Origin: Solea solea
Lineage: Eukaryota; Chordata; Actinopteri; Pleuronectiformes; Soleidae
DNA length: 64,000 nt
Direction: 5' to 3'
Assembly: GCF_958295425.1 (NCBI RefSeq)
Contig: NC_081143.1
Coordinates: 25,564,586-25,628,585 of the forward strand
The notes beneath the pieces were generated by a model that searched no databases, was not told the DNA's origin, and was given only the letters and a program-made list of their open reading frames with translations. Below are positions 35,371 to 46,700 of this stretch, in pieces (the first letter of the stretch is position 1; every line of letters begins with the position of its first letter). The translations under genes were made by a program, and so were the position numbers.

Positions 35371-35769
35371 GTTATATTAATGTGTTTCCTCAGTTTACTT
35401 CAGCTTCTTTCAACACTCCATAGACATTTACATTGAGCTTAGGTTGACTGGAGACACAAATGTATATCCAAATTACTATCTTATCTAAGAGAAGAAGACG
35501 TTTTAGGTGATGATGTTGTGGTAAGAACCAGCACCAAATGCAGCCCTGTATCCAACAGGGTTTTTAACCGTTTCTGTTTTGGGGGCTTTAAATTGCCTGG
35601 ATGGTAGCCTAAAGAGAACAGGTGAATCCTGAGCAGAATTCATGGATTTTAAAGCCAGAAAAGAGTTGCGCACATGAAGTCTAAATTGTTAAATTGGTGT
35701 GACTGTGCGTGTAAATGGTGCTTATCCCTGCAACTAAGTACAGAAATAATGATTTTGTTTTCATTTGGG

Positions 35770-35985
35770 TTCTCCCTCTCTAGGGGTCACCACAGCAGAT
35801 GATTCACATCCATCCATCCATCCATCCATCTTCTACCGCTGTATCCTCCACATGAGGTACGGCCAATCTCAGCTGACATAGGGCGGTAGGCGGGGTAGAT
35901 GATTCACATATCTAAGATTTTTACCCCCCCCGACGCATTTCCTGATGCAACCCTCCCAACTATCTGGGACTTGCAACAATGCTCA
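35770..35985 (-). repeat. Retroposon (family C) split by a later SINE insertion
   Basis: The two parts 35770-35809 (AGGGGTCACCACAGCAGATG) and 35897-35985 (TTTTTACCCCCCCCGACGC, TTTCCTGATGCAACCCTCCC) are adjacent pieces of one minus-strand repeat of the family also at 54340. 'TGGCGACCCC' and 'GGGTTGCGTCAGGAAGGGC' are its usual landmarks. The SINE at 35810-35896 interrupts it. Confidence 0.7.
35810..35896 (-). repeat. tRNA-derived SINE, family 1, 5'-truncated, with 13-bp target duplication
   Basis: (CATC)n then TTCTACCGCTGTATCCTCCAC, GGCCAATCTCAGCTGACATAG and GGCGGTAGGCGGGG is the 3' end of family 1 on the minus strand. AGATGATTCACAT occurs exactly at 35797-35809 and 35897-35909, a perfect 13-bp target duplication made by target-primed insertion. 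Confidence 0.85.
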
Positions 35986-38459
35986 TAACAGACTGGTAAC
36001 ATCAGTGTTGGATGATAAAGCCAATACAATAATATAGAGTACAACGGTATCCCAGGTCAGTGACACGTTGATGGCCCTTAACTGAATTAACATGCTCCGC
36101 CACCTGCGAGCATCTAATCAGTGTCTCACTGCACGACCTCTGGAAATTGTTCAGCTTGCGACACGGATCGACTCCGCGGGCGTAAGAACCCGTCACCGCT
36201 TACGATGACACACAGACAGAACTCGCACTGGTGACACGTTTCACGCGGGGAATTCGGGAGCCCCGCGTTCGACCCCGTGCACATTCATTGTTGTGAAATA
36301 TTCGACGCGTTTATGAAATGTAACCGGGCTAAGCACATTAACTAAATCCTTCTGAGAGCTGCCAGTAAGCTGCCAGCGTTTGTGTGCATACCCACACACA
36401 CTGAATCCCCCTCTGCATTAGTCTGATTGGTGCTCAAAACACAATAAATCAAAAAAAAAAAAGAAAGGAAAACTCAGTGTGTCTTTTTCCTCTTTTGACA
36501 AATAATTCACTGAGCAGACTCTCTCAATCTGTCTCATTCTCTGTGTGTGTGTGTGTGTGTCGTGGTGCTGTTCATTGTGACGCTCTAGGTTTTTGTACAA
36601 GTGTGTGATATACGAGCCTGCAGCTGACGATCAGTAATACGTCAATCTGTGTCCGACAGGTGTCATTCATCACACATGTACCACGGACGGGGATGGCCGT
36701 GATGTTTTTTTTTTTATTTTTTATGGCCTTTTAGCTGAGTAACAACCCGACATCCGAGGCGTGAAATTAACTTTATTGCTCTCAGAGCAAAGTGACACAT
36801 TTGCTGCATCACTCGAGCTCATGTCCCAGGCGGAAGCATTCACACTGGGCAATACTTGAAAGTAGTCGTTGCACCACGTGGGGTTTTGCTCACGATTGAT
36901 GTCTCTGGTGATTAAATCTGGTGATCGTTTTGCCGATTCACCAAGTAATTGTTTGCAAAACATGATAAAAGTGGACGAATTGTGTGAATTAAATAAATCA
37001 ATCCATGTTCAAAGTTGAAACCAGAAGTTGTTTGTGACAGCTGCCATTTAATCCTGTCAAAATTATAATCAAGGAATTATTTCATGATTTGGTGGGTAAT
37101 GTTGTGTTAATGTTGTGTTTTAGTCAGGATGACTATGATATAATCTAACATTTGATATTATACTGAATAGAAAAATTTAAATTATAATGCTAACATAAAT
37201 TGCTAATGGAATATTCCATTTATATTAATGTTTATGTGTTAGAGCGTAACTGTAGTCTGACTTGGATAAAAACTCCGATCAGACATAATGAGATTAAGGT
37301 GTATACTGTAAATATAGTATAACCAAGATCAAACTACCTCACAGTTACAATGTTACAGTTCATTCACACCACAATCATAGCATTGTCTTGAGATTAGGCT
37401 ACAGTTTACCGTGTTAACAGTAAATAACAGCCAGTAACACATTGTCAGAAGTTGTTTCTTCTCCTCTCCGTCTTTCCCATCTATTTTGTACATATTGAGT
37501 GTCAGGTGAATTCTGTCAACTCACAGGGTTGTCACCAATGCAATAATCCCACTTATTTATTTGGAAATCTGAAAATGGCAGATGGTTGTATCTGTTTTGT
37601 CCAGATTATCAAGTGAAATATCAGTGCTGCTGCCGGAGAAAACATTTAGTGAAGACAATGTTTAAAGCTTCCCTTTGCAATGCAGGTAAATAGAAGAAGC
37701 AACAGGAAAAGACTCATATAGATGTTTTCCCTCACATGCTTTGTTATTACAGTTTTTAAATGGCTTCTTTGTGGCGTCACTGTGTGTGAGAGAGCTAGAG
37801 ATTATCATCCTCACAAAGATGAAAAAAAAAGATACTTAGGCAGGATGGGAGTTTTTGGTGCTTCTTTTATTCCGAAATCCAGTTAGTAGGGGGTTTTTGG
37901 AGCCACAGGAGCTCATCAGTTGCTAATTATCTTGTTAGACTGTACTAAGTGGTTTGGGCAGGGGGAGGGTAGAGGGTGGAATTGTTTTCCTTTTTTTTAT
38001 TTCTTAGGTTTTTCAGATATGTATTTTGCTCTTGTAATAGAGATTTGTACTTTGCATGTGCACATATGTGTACAGTTAAATAGTAAATATCTGAATGTAT
38101 TAGTGTTTTCATTGGTGGGGACGAAGAGGGAAGCAAGTGAGGGGTGTAAAAATGATGAGGGTTTAAAACCTGTGCATGACTAATATCCTACATTGTCTAC
38201 AATAACAAATGATGTTGTGCTTGTTGTTCTCCCTCTGATTGGTTAACTGAGGGAGTGTTTGTGTGTATTCACTGGCAGAACGGCAGAATGTATCCTGTCA
38301 AACTACTGACCCACTGTGTTTTTTGAGCAGTAGACGAATTCACTTTTCATATTTGTGTTTTCAATCCTACTCACTTATCTAGCTCATTGTTTCTTGATAT
38401 AAAATTAATCACTTCCTGTGTGTGGTGCTCGAATCGACGTGAAACGTAAACACCGCTGT
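35986..38459. other. Non-coding stretch without recognised genes
   Basis: 36150-36320 is CpG-richer than its surroundings. 36542-36560 is a (GT)n run, and 36706-36721 is T-rich. No coding exon or mobile element recognised. Confidence 0.35.
36542..36560 (+). repeat. (TG)n microsatellite
   Basis: A pure TG run. Confidence 0.9.
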
Positions 38460-38552
38460 GCCGAGAAAACACAGAGAGAGTCCTGTGGAGTTGACGGGCT
38501 TAATCAGCTCTGTGTGAACTCATTTGACAATGGTGTTATGGTAACAGACGCG
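38460..38552 (+). repeat. Dispersed repeat family B (copy 2)
   Basis: GAGAAAACACAGAGAGAGTCC, GGGCTTAATCAGCTCTGTGTG and TTTGACAATGGTGTTATGG match 14617-14700 in order. A downstream GACGACAGAAAACAGAAAAC...TGCAACTGTTCA (38692-38728) also resembles 14131-14170 within family A copy 2, so families A and B may be parts of one element. Confidence 0.6.
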
Positions 38553-39739
38553 TTTATTGTTTATTTAAAAGTCACATGCTGCACAACACTTGTGCGTTGT
38601 CCCACTGTTCATACAAGGTTCATACATTTCCGATTTTTTTGCTTTGGAATATTCTGACTTCACTTCAAAACTTGTCTCCTGGGTCGACAGTGACGACAGA
38701 AAACAGAAAACTCGTGCAACTGTTCACAACGACGCACCCTTTGACTTTTGTTTTGTTTTTAATAAACTGTAGTACAGCAAGGTGATGCACTTACAACGCG
38801 ACGTTGTACCCACTTTAAAAACACTTTCCAGCAGTGCAACATGGAACAGCACTCTGGGAAATTGCTGCTCTTCAGACTGTGTTCGTATTATCTCTGGCAG
38901 ATTAATGGGGGCCATGCCCCATCATACATTATGTTTTAAGTAAACTTTAGCTTGAGGTTAATAATGGGGGGGATTTTTATCATTAACATTTGACCATAAA
39001 GTTTCTAGGGGCTCACAATATTTCATTTCGTGTTCAAAAGTAAAAGGTCAGTCACGTCTGACACTACAGCTGCTGCAGACGGATGTGATGTCATCGCAAA
39101 CTCAATCCCACTTGAACTTTGTCTTATGCTGAGGTTTTTAATCCCGGATTACTGCCAGGCTGAAACATCCATTTGAACTTTTCTTTTCATTTGTCTGTGA
39201 TAATCTTCAATCTTTGGTTTCACTGAGTAGAAGTTCAGTTCTTTTTTTATTATTTTGGTTGGAAATGACCAACGTAAGGTTTATATTACATCGAAACACA
39301 GATTGTGTTTTGGGTGTTGTATCGTTTTGTTTTTGCTGCGTGTTTCTGTTGATGCCTGCATTTTGGCTGCAGATCATTTTTATTTTGCAGCTCGTTTCTT
39401 ATGTTGCTTTTGTTTGTGCTCTTGAATCTGCAGCGTTTGTGAACTCGCCCGTGCTTGCTCGTTTCTCCTTCTGCATGTGTTTTGGGTCGTTGCAGTGTCT
39501 TTGCCCCTGTCGGCCACTGTACTTATACACATACCTATCTTATGTTGATGACCACTCAAATCTGCTTTTTTTCCATTCACCCATCCTACATCTAGCTTAC
39601 CTACTGTATTCACAAGCTGCTGCCACAGCCAGCAGGAGCAACTTGGGGTCAAGCGTCTTGTCTAGGGACTCATCGCCATGTCGATGACTGTATCCATGGA
39701 GCAAACACACAAACTTCTGGTTGAAACACGACCAGGACC
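38553..39739. other. Non-coding stretch without recognised genes
   Basis: 39214-39687 contains a 157-codon frame that is T-rich and rich in Phe/Cys/Leu, without recognised similarity, so I do not call it a gene. AATCCCACTTGAACTTTGT at 39104-39122 recurs at 41401-41419 with looser similarity downstream. Confidence 0.35.
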
Positions 39740-39963
39740 TCTTCTTTTCCTTTCGGCTGAATCAACCTCCTCCATCTCACCCTGTTCTCTGTATCCCCCT
39801 CTCTCACACCTTCTTCCTCTTCCTCTAGACCTCCCACCTGGCAGTTCCAACCCCAGCATCCTTCTACCAATATACTCACTATCCCTCCTCTGTACATGAT
39901 CAAACCATCTCATTCTGGCCTCTCTGACCTTATCTCCAAAACATCTCACATGTGCTGCGTGTA
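39740..39963 (-). mobile_element. 5'-truncated LINE insertion with 16-bp target duplication
   Basis: A LINE 3' end on the minus strand is framed by the identical 16-mers AAACACGACCAGGACC at 39724-39739 and 39964-39979. On the minus strand it ends with a purine-rich CCGAAAGGAAAAGAAGA tail next to the duplication, as expected for target-primed reverse transcription. The element is only 224 bases, with the 5' part missing. Confidence 0.8.
39750..39949 (-). pseudogene. LINE reverse-transcriptase C-terminus, frameshifted
   Basis: One minus-strand frame reads RMRWFDHVQRRDSEYIGRRM then LELPGGRSRG. A second frame continues with DTENRVRWRRLI. Together these are the C-terminal tail found after the reverse transcriptase domain in a very common fish LINE ('RWFGHVQRR..EYIGRRML..ELPGRR', 'DAEDRVRWRRMI'). 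A frameshift lies in the GGRSRGRGRR-coding purine-rich stretch. The catalytic domain is absent. This is debris, not an expressed gene. Confidence 0.8.
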
Positions 39964-39979
39964 AAACACGACCAGGACC

Positions 39980-42647
39980 AAAATAAAGAAACTTGCGTAG
40001 ATACGTCTACCTTGAGGTGTGATGGGTTTCAGCCGGACATTTGGTGCATGGTGTCTCATGCCAAAGAACATCATGGAAGACAGAGTGGAGGAGCACCTCA
40101 GCCACAGCTGTCTCTAATGATATAAATATTAATGCTTAACATAAATAATTGACTAATGACAATATTTGGATAGACATATCTTGAGTCGAAGATACCTGCA
40201 AAATCAAGTCAGGGTAAAACAGAGCCTTAGGCGAAAACTGAGACGAAAACAATTGACTTGAATTGTGACTTCTGGCTGATGCTTTAAAGGATTTTTAAAT
40301 TGAACTGCATTTGCATCCAATTGAATCGTAGTTTTCCTGCTGAATTTCAACACAAACCAAGATGGATCAAAGCCTGAAATTTGCAGCGTGATTTCCTTAA
40401 AAACCAAAGTGAGCGCTGGCTCTCTCCTCACTGCTCATCATGTCTCAATGATTGGCTGAATATCACAGTAATCTAAACCGCATTCGGAAGAATCCCTGGA
40501 AGGAACTGTTGATTTTTGAGTTTTATGTGCAGCTTATTAAATTACTGAGGTTTTGGAAAGGCAGCGCTCTGTCATGAGCTCTTCTCGTCAGATTCGATGC
40601 GCTTGTTTTGGCGATCCAAGGGAAACTCTCCATCTCTGACACTCTCTGCCAATGTTGATCCGTGTTTTACTGCATTTATTTCACAACTCCCTTGAAGACT
40701 CTTTCCTGTTTTTAGTTTTCTTTGCAGCAGTGGAGGTTTTTGATGATATTGAAGTCGCAATCATTCCATCAAGGACCCGTATGCAGACTATTGGTGCAAC
40801 GGGACAGCCAATCGAAGTACCTGCATTCAATCTGAACTGCCATTTAATGACTTAAACTCTCCTGTGACACTTGAGGAGCGTTGAAGAAAATGTGAAAGTG
40901 CAAGAGCATCGGCATCGAGAACAGGCAGCGATCCAACATGTGGTAAAACAGTGGCAGTGAAAGGCTAAGAGACCAACGGTGCACAGAGCATTCTGGAATA
41001 TATTGTGGTGTTACATTTTAAAAGCCCCTCAGCTCTTAACAACAGAGGCAGAGAGAACAAAAACAGCAGAAGTTTGAAACTTCTTCACATACTCGCAATA
41101 CAAAGTGCCTCAATTACTTTCATTGTAAAAGACACTTCACAGCAGCCACAAAGCCAGCAGTGATGCAAAGGCATTGTGTTGCCGCAGCCAGTAAACAGCA
41201 GCTGCTCGTAGCCTTAATGAATAGCGATGTATCACCATGTCCAGCACTTTGCATTTTTAATGGATTCAGAGCTCTTAACCGGAAGAGCCTGTCCAGATGC
41301 ACTTGGACACCGTGTTTGTTGTCTGTGTTCTCTGCTCTATAAGTTTTTTTTTTTTTTTTTAATGCTTTCCAAAAAGCACCCAAGTGTGTCTGCAAAACCG
41401 AATCCCACTTGAACTTTGTGCCTTTCCTTTCTTCTTTCATTCTTGGCTCCTTATTACTGGATTATTGTCTGGATGAGACCTCCACTTGAACTTTACTTTT
41501 CCTCCGACTGCTTTTATCTGCCTTCAGTGTCCACTTGACTGTGGTGACTGTGAGTGCCAGTGTCAAGGAGGAGAAAGTCCAGCGCCACGGCAAGATTATA
41601 GTCATCCTTGCGGCTAAAGGCCAATTCTTTAGTGTTTATTATGTAATTCAGAAATTTGATAACCTGGAAATTACCTGGAAATAAGACAAATGCAATGTTT
41701 TTCCTTGCTGGAAAGTGGGATTAAGTATAGTATAGTATAGATTTTCAACTGAATTATTTCATCCACCAAGATTTAATTTGATTGTATTACTTCATGTTAT
41801 GTTCTTCACGGGTATGTGCATTTGTATGTAGCAATTTGTAAATAAGGTGTAAATAGGATTATTTCTTACTAAATAGTGGAGAATGGGTCGGATTAAACAC
41901 ATTTATGCTTCTTCCGACTCCTTTTCAGACATGTTTTCATTAATTTGTTCTATTTTTTGAACTGTTTTGTGTTTACACATTTGAAATATAGCCCTTGTTC
42001 ATTCATATTATGAGGCTGGTATGAGGAGGTGGTATGTAAGGTGTATAATGTTTTTAAAACATATCATTTCCATCAACAGCGGCCGCAGTGAGTGTTTAAA
42101 ATCAGCTGTTCATAAAAACAACCTGAAAAACAAACTATAACTCAAATGAGCACCATCTACTTCAACGACCACTGGAATGAGTGAAGTGGACTTGAGCTCT
42201 CAGTTGCTTTATTGAGAATCCTGTGTTGGGCTCAATGGAAATCCATAGGCAGGTGCCACTCAGTCATATCAGGACTGCTGCTCCATCTCTTCTCTCTCCA
42301 GTATACACGGTATTGATTCCTCTCAACACTAAGCCTCCGACTAAACCGGCCTCTCCTTTGTCACTCTGTCTTTCTTCTCTGCTTTATGTCCCTCAGCATT
42401 CTTACACGCTCTTGTACAACCTCTGGTTTGTGCTTTTCTTTATCCATTCTCTTGTTTCTGCTGGTGATCACTTTTAAAATTAATAGTTAATAGTTAATAG
42501 TTAATACTTAAATAGATTTTTCAGGTATCTGACACCTGTGTTACGATAACTACCTACATTTAAACTCAAAATATCTGCAATTGCTACTCCTTAAATTGTA
42601 TAAACAGGCTCATTACTTAGATTAGATTATAGATTATAGATTATTGT
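39980..42647. other. Non-coding stretch without recognised genes
   Basis: 41345-41360 is a T-run. 41725-41745 is (TATAG)n, 42482-42507 is (TTAATAG)n, and 42618-42644 is an ATTAGATTATAG-type short array. 40652-40855 is open for 67 codons without recognised similarity. Confidence 0.35.
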
Positions 42648-42880
42648 GGACCACGTGGTTGGTGTAGTGGTTAATACTCTTCTTTTTGCAGCTAGAAATC
42701 CCAGGTTCGCTGCCCAGGAGTTTGCATGTTCTCCCTGTGTGTGCTCGGGTTTTCTCCGGGTTCTCCGATTTCCTCCCCCAGTCCAAAAACATGCAGATTT
42801 GGGCACATGGATTGAGCAATTTGGACACTCCAAATTGACCATAGATGTGAGAGTGAGTGGTTGTTGGTCTCTATGGGTTT
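42648..42880 (+). repeat. tRNA-derived SINE, family 1, near-complete head and body
   Basis: The head CCACGTGGTTGGTGTAGTGG carries the A box and CCCAGGTTCGCTGCCC the B-box region. GAGTTTGCATGTTCTCCC, GGGTTTTCTCCGGGTTCTCC, AGTCCAAAAACATGCAGA and GACCATAGATGTGAGAG follow. The 3' tail is missing. It lies about 450 bases upstream of the Cav3 exon, in the same orientation. Confidence 0.8.
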
Positions 42881-43290
42881 GCAGTTGTTTGCATATCGCT
42901 GTTACTGCCGTCTGTTTTGAGATAAAACCGATTCTAAACATTGCAACTTTTCACACTGGAGTTTTAATCTTTAACAACTGTTTTTATCCCAGTGTTGATA
43001 AAGAGAAATTCCCTCACCTGTTCTTGTTGTTCTGATGAATTAAACATGAATGTACATGCATTTTCGTCCACTGCTGTTAGGAGAATATTGGGTGGTAATT
43101 CACTGAGATGAGGATTTGATGGTGCAGCATTTTAAGTCTGGGAGAGATCTTGAGAGATCAAGACTTACAAGAACTAAAATGTGGTTAGAGGTTCTTCCAT
43201 GTCTGCTCTTTCGCAGTTTGGTTGTCTATAATAAATTCAACTTAAGCTTTAATCCCTTAGTTTCTCACTCAACTTTTGTTTTGTGCTTCT
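42881..43290. other. Intron sequence upstream of the Cav3 exon
   Basis: Nothing is seen here apart from unique AT-rich sequence. A frame open from 43116 runs into the exon, but its upstream 78 codons cross the splice acceptor and are intron. Confidence 0.5.
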
Positions 43291-43349
43291 TTATTTTAAC
43301 CTCCTCTCTCTCTCTCTGTGTCTTCTTTTTCGCAGACTGTTGCGTTGCC
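43291..43349 (+). promoter_or_regulatory. 3' splice site and short 5' UTR piece of the Cav3 exon
   Basis: A branch-point-like TTTTAAC (A at 43299) is followed by a long C/T tract and by TTCGCAG ending at 43335. The exon therefore appears to begin at 43336, leaving 14 untranslated bases before the ATG at 43350. This implies an upstream non-coding exon, which I could not identify. The 5' end of the gene may lie left of 43 kb or outside the window. Confidence 0.7.
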
Positions 43350-43745
43350 ATGACGAGCGAGGAGGAGGAGGGCCCCAGCGTTGCAACATCCACAGCGGCG
43401 ACCCCGTCAACGGCAACAATCTCCAGGGTAACAGCAGCGACAACAGCCAGGGAGGATGGCGGTGACGCCATCACTTCCTCTTTCCCCCACATATGCTCCC
43501 CGTACCACCTCCCGTGTCCTGAGGAGAAAGAAGAGAAAGAGGAGGAAATAGAGGAGGAAGGGATTATTCAAGAGGAAAGGATCGAGAAAGTGGAGGAGGA
43601 GGAGGAATGTGAGAGGGAGGATGATGATGAAGATGACGCCAGCAGTGACACCAGTGTGTTAGTGGTGCCTTACCCCGAGCTCGTACCTGTGGTCTTCTTC
43701 TGCCTCAAGCAAACGACCTGCCCTCGCAGCCTGTGCATCCGCATG
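43350..43745 (+). CDS. cacna1i: N-terminal coding exon of a T-type (Cav3) calcium channel alpha1 subunit
   Basis: This exon encodes the cytoplasmic N-terminus of a low-voltage-activated Ca2+ channel pore subunit, a plasma-membrane protein with four six-helix domains. The 132 codons start at the first ATG after a good 3' splice site, 14 nt into the exon. Residues 1-45 are Ser/Thr/Ala-rich. Residues 58-100 are extremely acidic (runs of E and D). Residues 106-132 contain VPYPELVPVVFFCLKQTT and then CPRSLCIRM, which match the segment just before helix IS1 in all Cav3 proteins. The acidic residue after PYP and the I-x-M ending resemble CACNA1I more than CACNA1H or CACNA1G, but this rests on hand comparison with remembered human sequences, so the paralogue is about 60% sure. 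The frame stays open to a TAA at 43785, but the Cav3 match stops at the GT at 43746, taken as the donor (phase 0). The conserved Trp of RSWC is Leu here. No other Cav3 exon was seen. Confidence 0.85.
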
Positions 43746-43751
43746 GTCACC
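43746..43751 (+). promoter_or_regulatory. Probable 5' splice site of the Cav3 exon (weak)
   Basis: ATG|GTCACC lies exactly where similarity to Cav3 proteins ends. It is the only GT between the end of the conserved block and the in-frame stop at 43785. It matches the donor consensus poorly after the GT (no purine-AGT), so either splicing is inefficient or the true donor differs. Confidence 0.5.
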
Positions 43752-46700
43752 AGCCCATATCCTTTTTCATACCACAATTGGAGATAAGTGTCAATTATAC
43801 ACATTCTACTCATCGTTATTTAATCTTGGAGACGTGTTTGCATTCCCAGGCCAAAGTAAAGTAAACACTGAGAAAGATCATTTCTGTCAAAGGTTCAGTT
43901 TCCCATTAGTTGGTGACGAATTGTGGCGAATATGTCTCATTTGGGTGAAGCTGCCTTGCTCTTATAGTTCTTGGTGTGTGTGTGGTAGATTCAGATAGTG
44001 GAAACCATATTGTTATGGCAATTTATGATGCAGGTTGTTGAAATTTTATGAACAAATAGGGAGCTCAAGAAAGATTTCCACGACCGATGTTCATCACCAG
44101 AATCCCAACTTCTTGCTGTGCTTTTTCGGCACTACGACTCCACGGGGCAACTGGTTTTAGAGCAAGATGATGTTTGTGCTTCATTTTTGTCCTGCATCTG
44201 TCACCAATGTGGGTACATCTGTGTTGTTTCTGCAGCATCCGTGGAGATAGATTGCTTTATAGTTCATAGAGTCTTCCAGCAATTGTCTGATTTGAGAAGA
44301 AAGTCAAATTTCCTATTCTTTTGTTGCACATACAGTGCAGCAGTTGAATTTACTGCCTTTTACGATACAGTCCTCAGCTCAGCTGCTCCCCCAGGTTTAG
44401 CATACTGCTCATCAAGCCCGTAAAGAGTGAGGTTGTTCTGTATCTGACTCACACGCGGACTCCTTAAACACAGGCTACAGTAGCTGTGCCGTTCTGTGTC
44501 TGAGAGGAAAGAATGAGGGTTTATTTAAGTGTTTGTCCATCAGCGAATATAAACTTTTTTTCTTTTTTTTTCTCACACAAAGTGCATGAATTACATTGAT
44601 AGAAACACATTATGCCCAGCCATATTATTGTAGCCTCTGTTTTGTAAAGCAGTCATCACATCAACTTCTGTCTGGGCCTGATTTATAACCAACCCAGCAA
44701 GAGGAATAAAAACCATTCTGTTCAGACTTAAGTGAAATGGCTTTCTGAGAAAAATGTCTTAAATCAGAGAGGAAAAAACACTCCCAGATCCCAGATCTTT
44801 AATTAATGCCTATTTCTCCTGTATATTCCTTTAGGGCTTTGTTATATCCCTGCAGTGAATAGAATACATTTTAACCATAAACTGTAGAACATAAAGTCTT
44901 TTCACGTTACACGTTCCTTTGAATAAGCGCTTCTTGTCCAGATATTTCATGTTGTGTTAATGCTGCGTTGCCTTTGGCTGTTGAGCGGTAGATAGAAGGC
45001 AGTGTTTACTTGGAATTGTGAATATTTGATCAAATATTGAATTTCTGCTGTACTGCCTTAAGGAGAATCTGTGATGTCGATTTCCTGACTTCAGAATGTC
45101 CACTCTCTGTCTCTGTGGCACCAATGTTTTGTTTCACAGAGGATTGTTTGTGTTTGCTCGTGCAATTAACACAAGTGAACACAACCTGCGACGGCACAAA
45201 GTGTGGATTTATGACGTATTTCGTTACCAGCAACGGATTTTGCTGAGCATAGCTGCAGTTTCTATAAACCAGGCTAGGACCTCTCAGGTTCACCTAATTA
45301 GATCTATGTCAGCTTAAATCTTCTATGACATTTTAAAAACATTGTCTTATGGTTCAATAACATCACAAAAAAAGCAGCGTGTGTGTCGTGATTCATGATC
45401 GTCGATTTTCTCTATGGACTTTGGTGCAGGGAGTGATCACTTTACCAAAATAAGCTTTTATTAAGTTCAAATATTTGAATTTAAACAATTAAACTGTTTT
45501 GCTCTCAGGTGTTTTTTGAATGTCTCAAAACTCACTTTGCTCGTGAGGATAAACCTGTGGTTTCCACTTCACCGTGTTCTCTGTATTCGATCCAATCACT
45601 GTGACGGCATGAGAGGAAATATGAGTGAATGTGAGCACATGCATGTGTGCGCTGTGTGTTCATTTAAAAGGGGGAAAAAAAAAGAAAAAAGGCTCATATT
45701 GACCCCGGTCCACTTTGCCACATTGTGCGCACAGATTGTTCAGTGTGCGGTGAATTGATCCACATGTGAATTCTTCTTTGTGTGTATGAATGCAGTCAGG
45801 CCACTCTCGCTGCGTGAATATGTGGACGTGCTTCATTTCATTCAAGAGGGATATTGGCAGGTTTTTGGTGATGGTGGAAGAGAAAATAAAACGAGAGGGA
45901 ATCCTGTAAAGTACCCTTCTGATAATGCAAAAAAAAGAATTTAATAATAATATGTGTATTAAGTAATGGGAAAGAAAGTTACATATATATAGTCTAAAAC
46001 GATACAGATTGAGATATTTGTATGTTTATGATGTTATTTGTACTTAAATGTAACATCTGTTTATCAATTCTAATTAACTAATTAATTAAAAATATTTTTA
46101 ACAAAATCATAAATAATTAGAGACCTTATGGCATTTTACATTCTCATGTATATATAAAATGCAGGAAAAAAATAATCCTATATGGAAATGAATGCAATTA
46201 CAATCATGTTCATAACTACTAACATAAGATACCAGCAGTATAATAACAGTTTGCACGTTAATGCCACTTTGAAGCACATTTGAGTGTCTTTGGCACAAAT
46301 AGTCAGTCACACTCACAGATGAGATTCAATGATGAACGTTACATTTTAACAGGGAAAAAAAAGGATTTCTTTACTTATTTTGCTGATGGAAAATCGTTTG
46401 TATTATATTTAGAATTTTGACAAATAGATAATGACACACAAATAAGTCCAGGTTAGTAATAAAAAGAATTAAGGCCGTATTATTAACATAATGGTCTAAT
46501 ATGGATATAAATATATTATATAAATTTGATATAAAGTGTTACAAGCCTGCAATAAAATATTCATGTTTATTCGGGTATACAAACTTGTTACCAAGTTTAT
46601 ATTAATTGCTTATACAGTTGCTAAAAAAAACGTTTTAATAGCACTTATGTCTTCCTGTTATTGGTAATAACATCTTACTACTGTTCACGACAGTTATATG

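Noticed and set aside
39214..39687. 157-codon + strand open frame, the second longest in the window
   Set aside because: It is T-rich sequence giving Phe/Leu/Cys/Val-rich peptide with no recognised domain. Its right end runs towards the LINE insertion, and it has no splice-site context.
43116..43349. Upstream extension of the Cav3 frame to an earlier ATG
   Set aside because: The extension crosses a clear polypyrimidine tract and CAG acceptor at 43335, encodes nothing similar to Cav3, and is intron.
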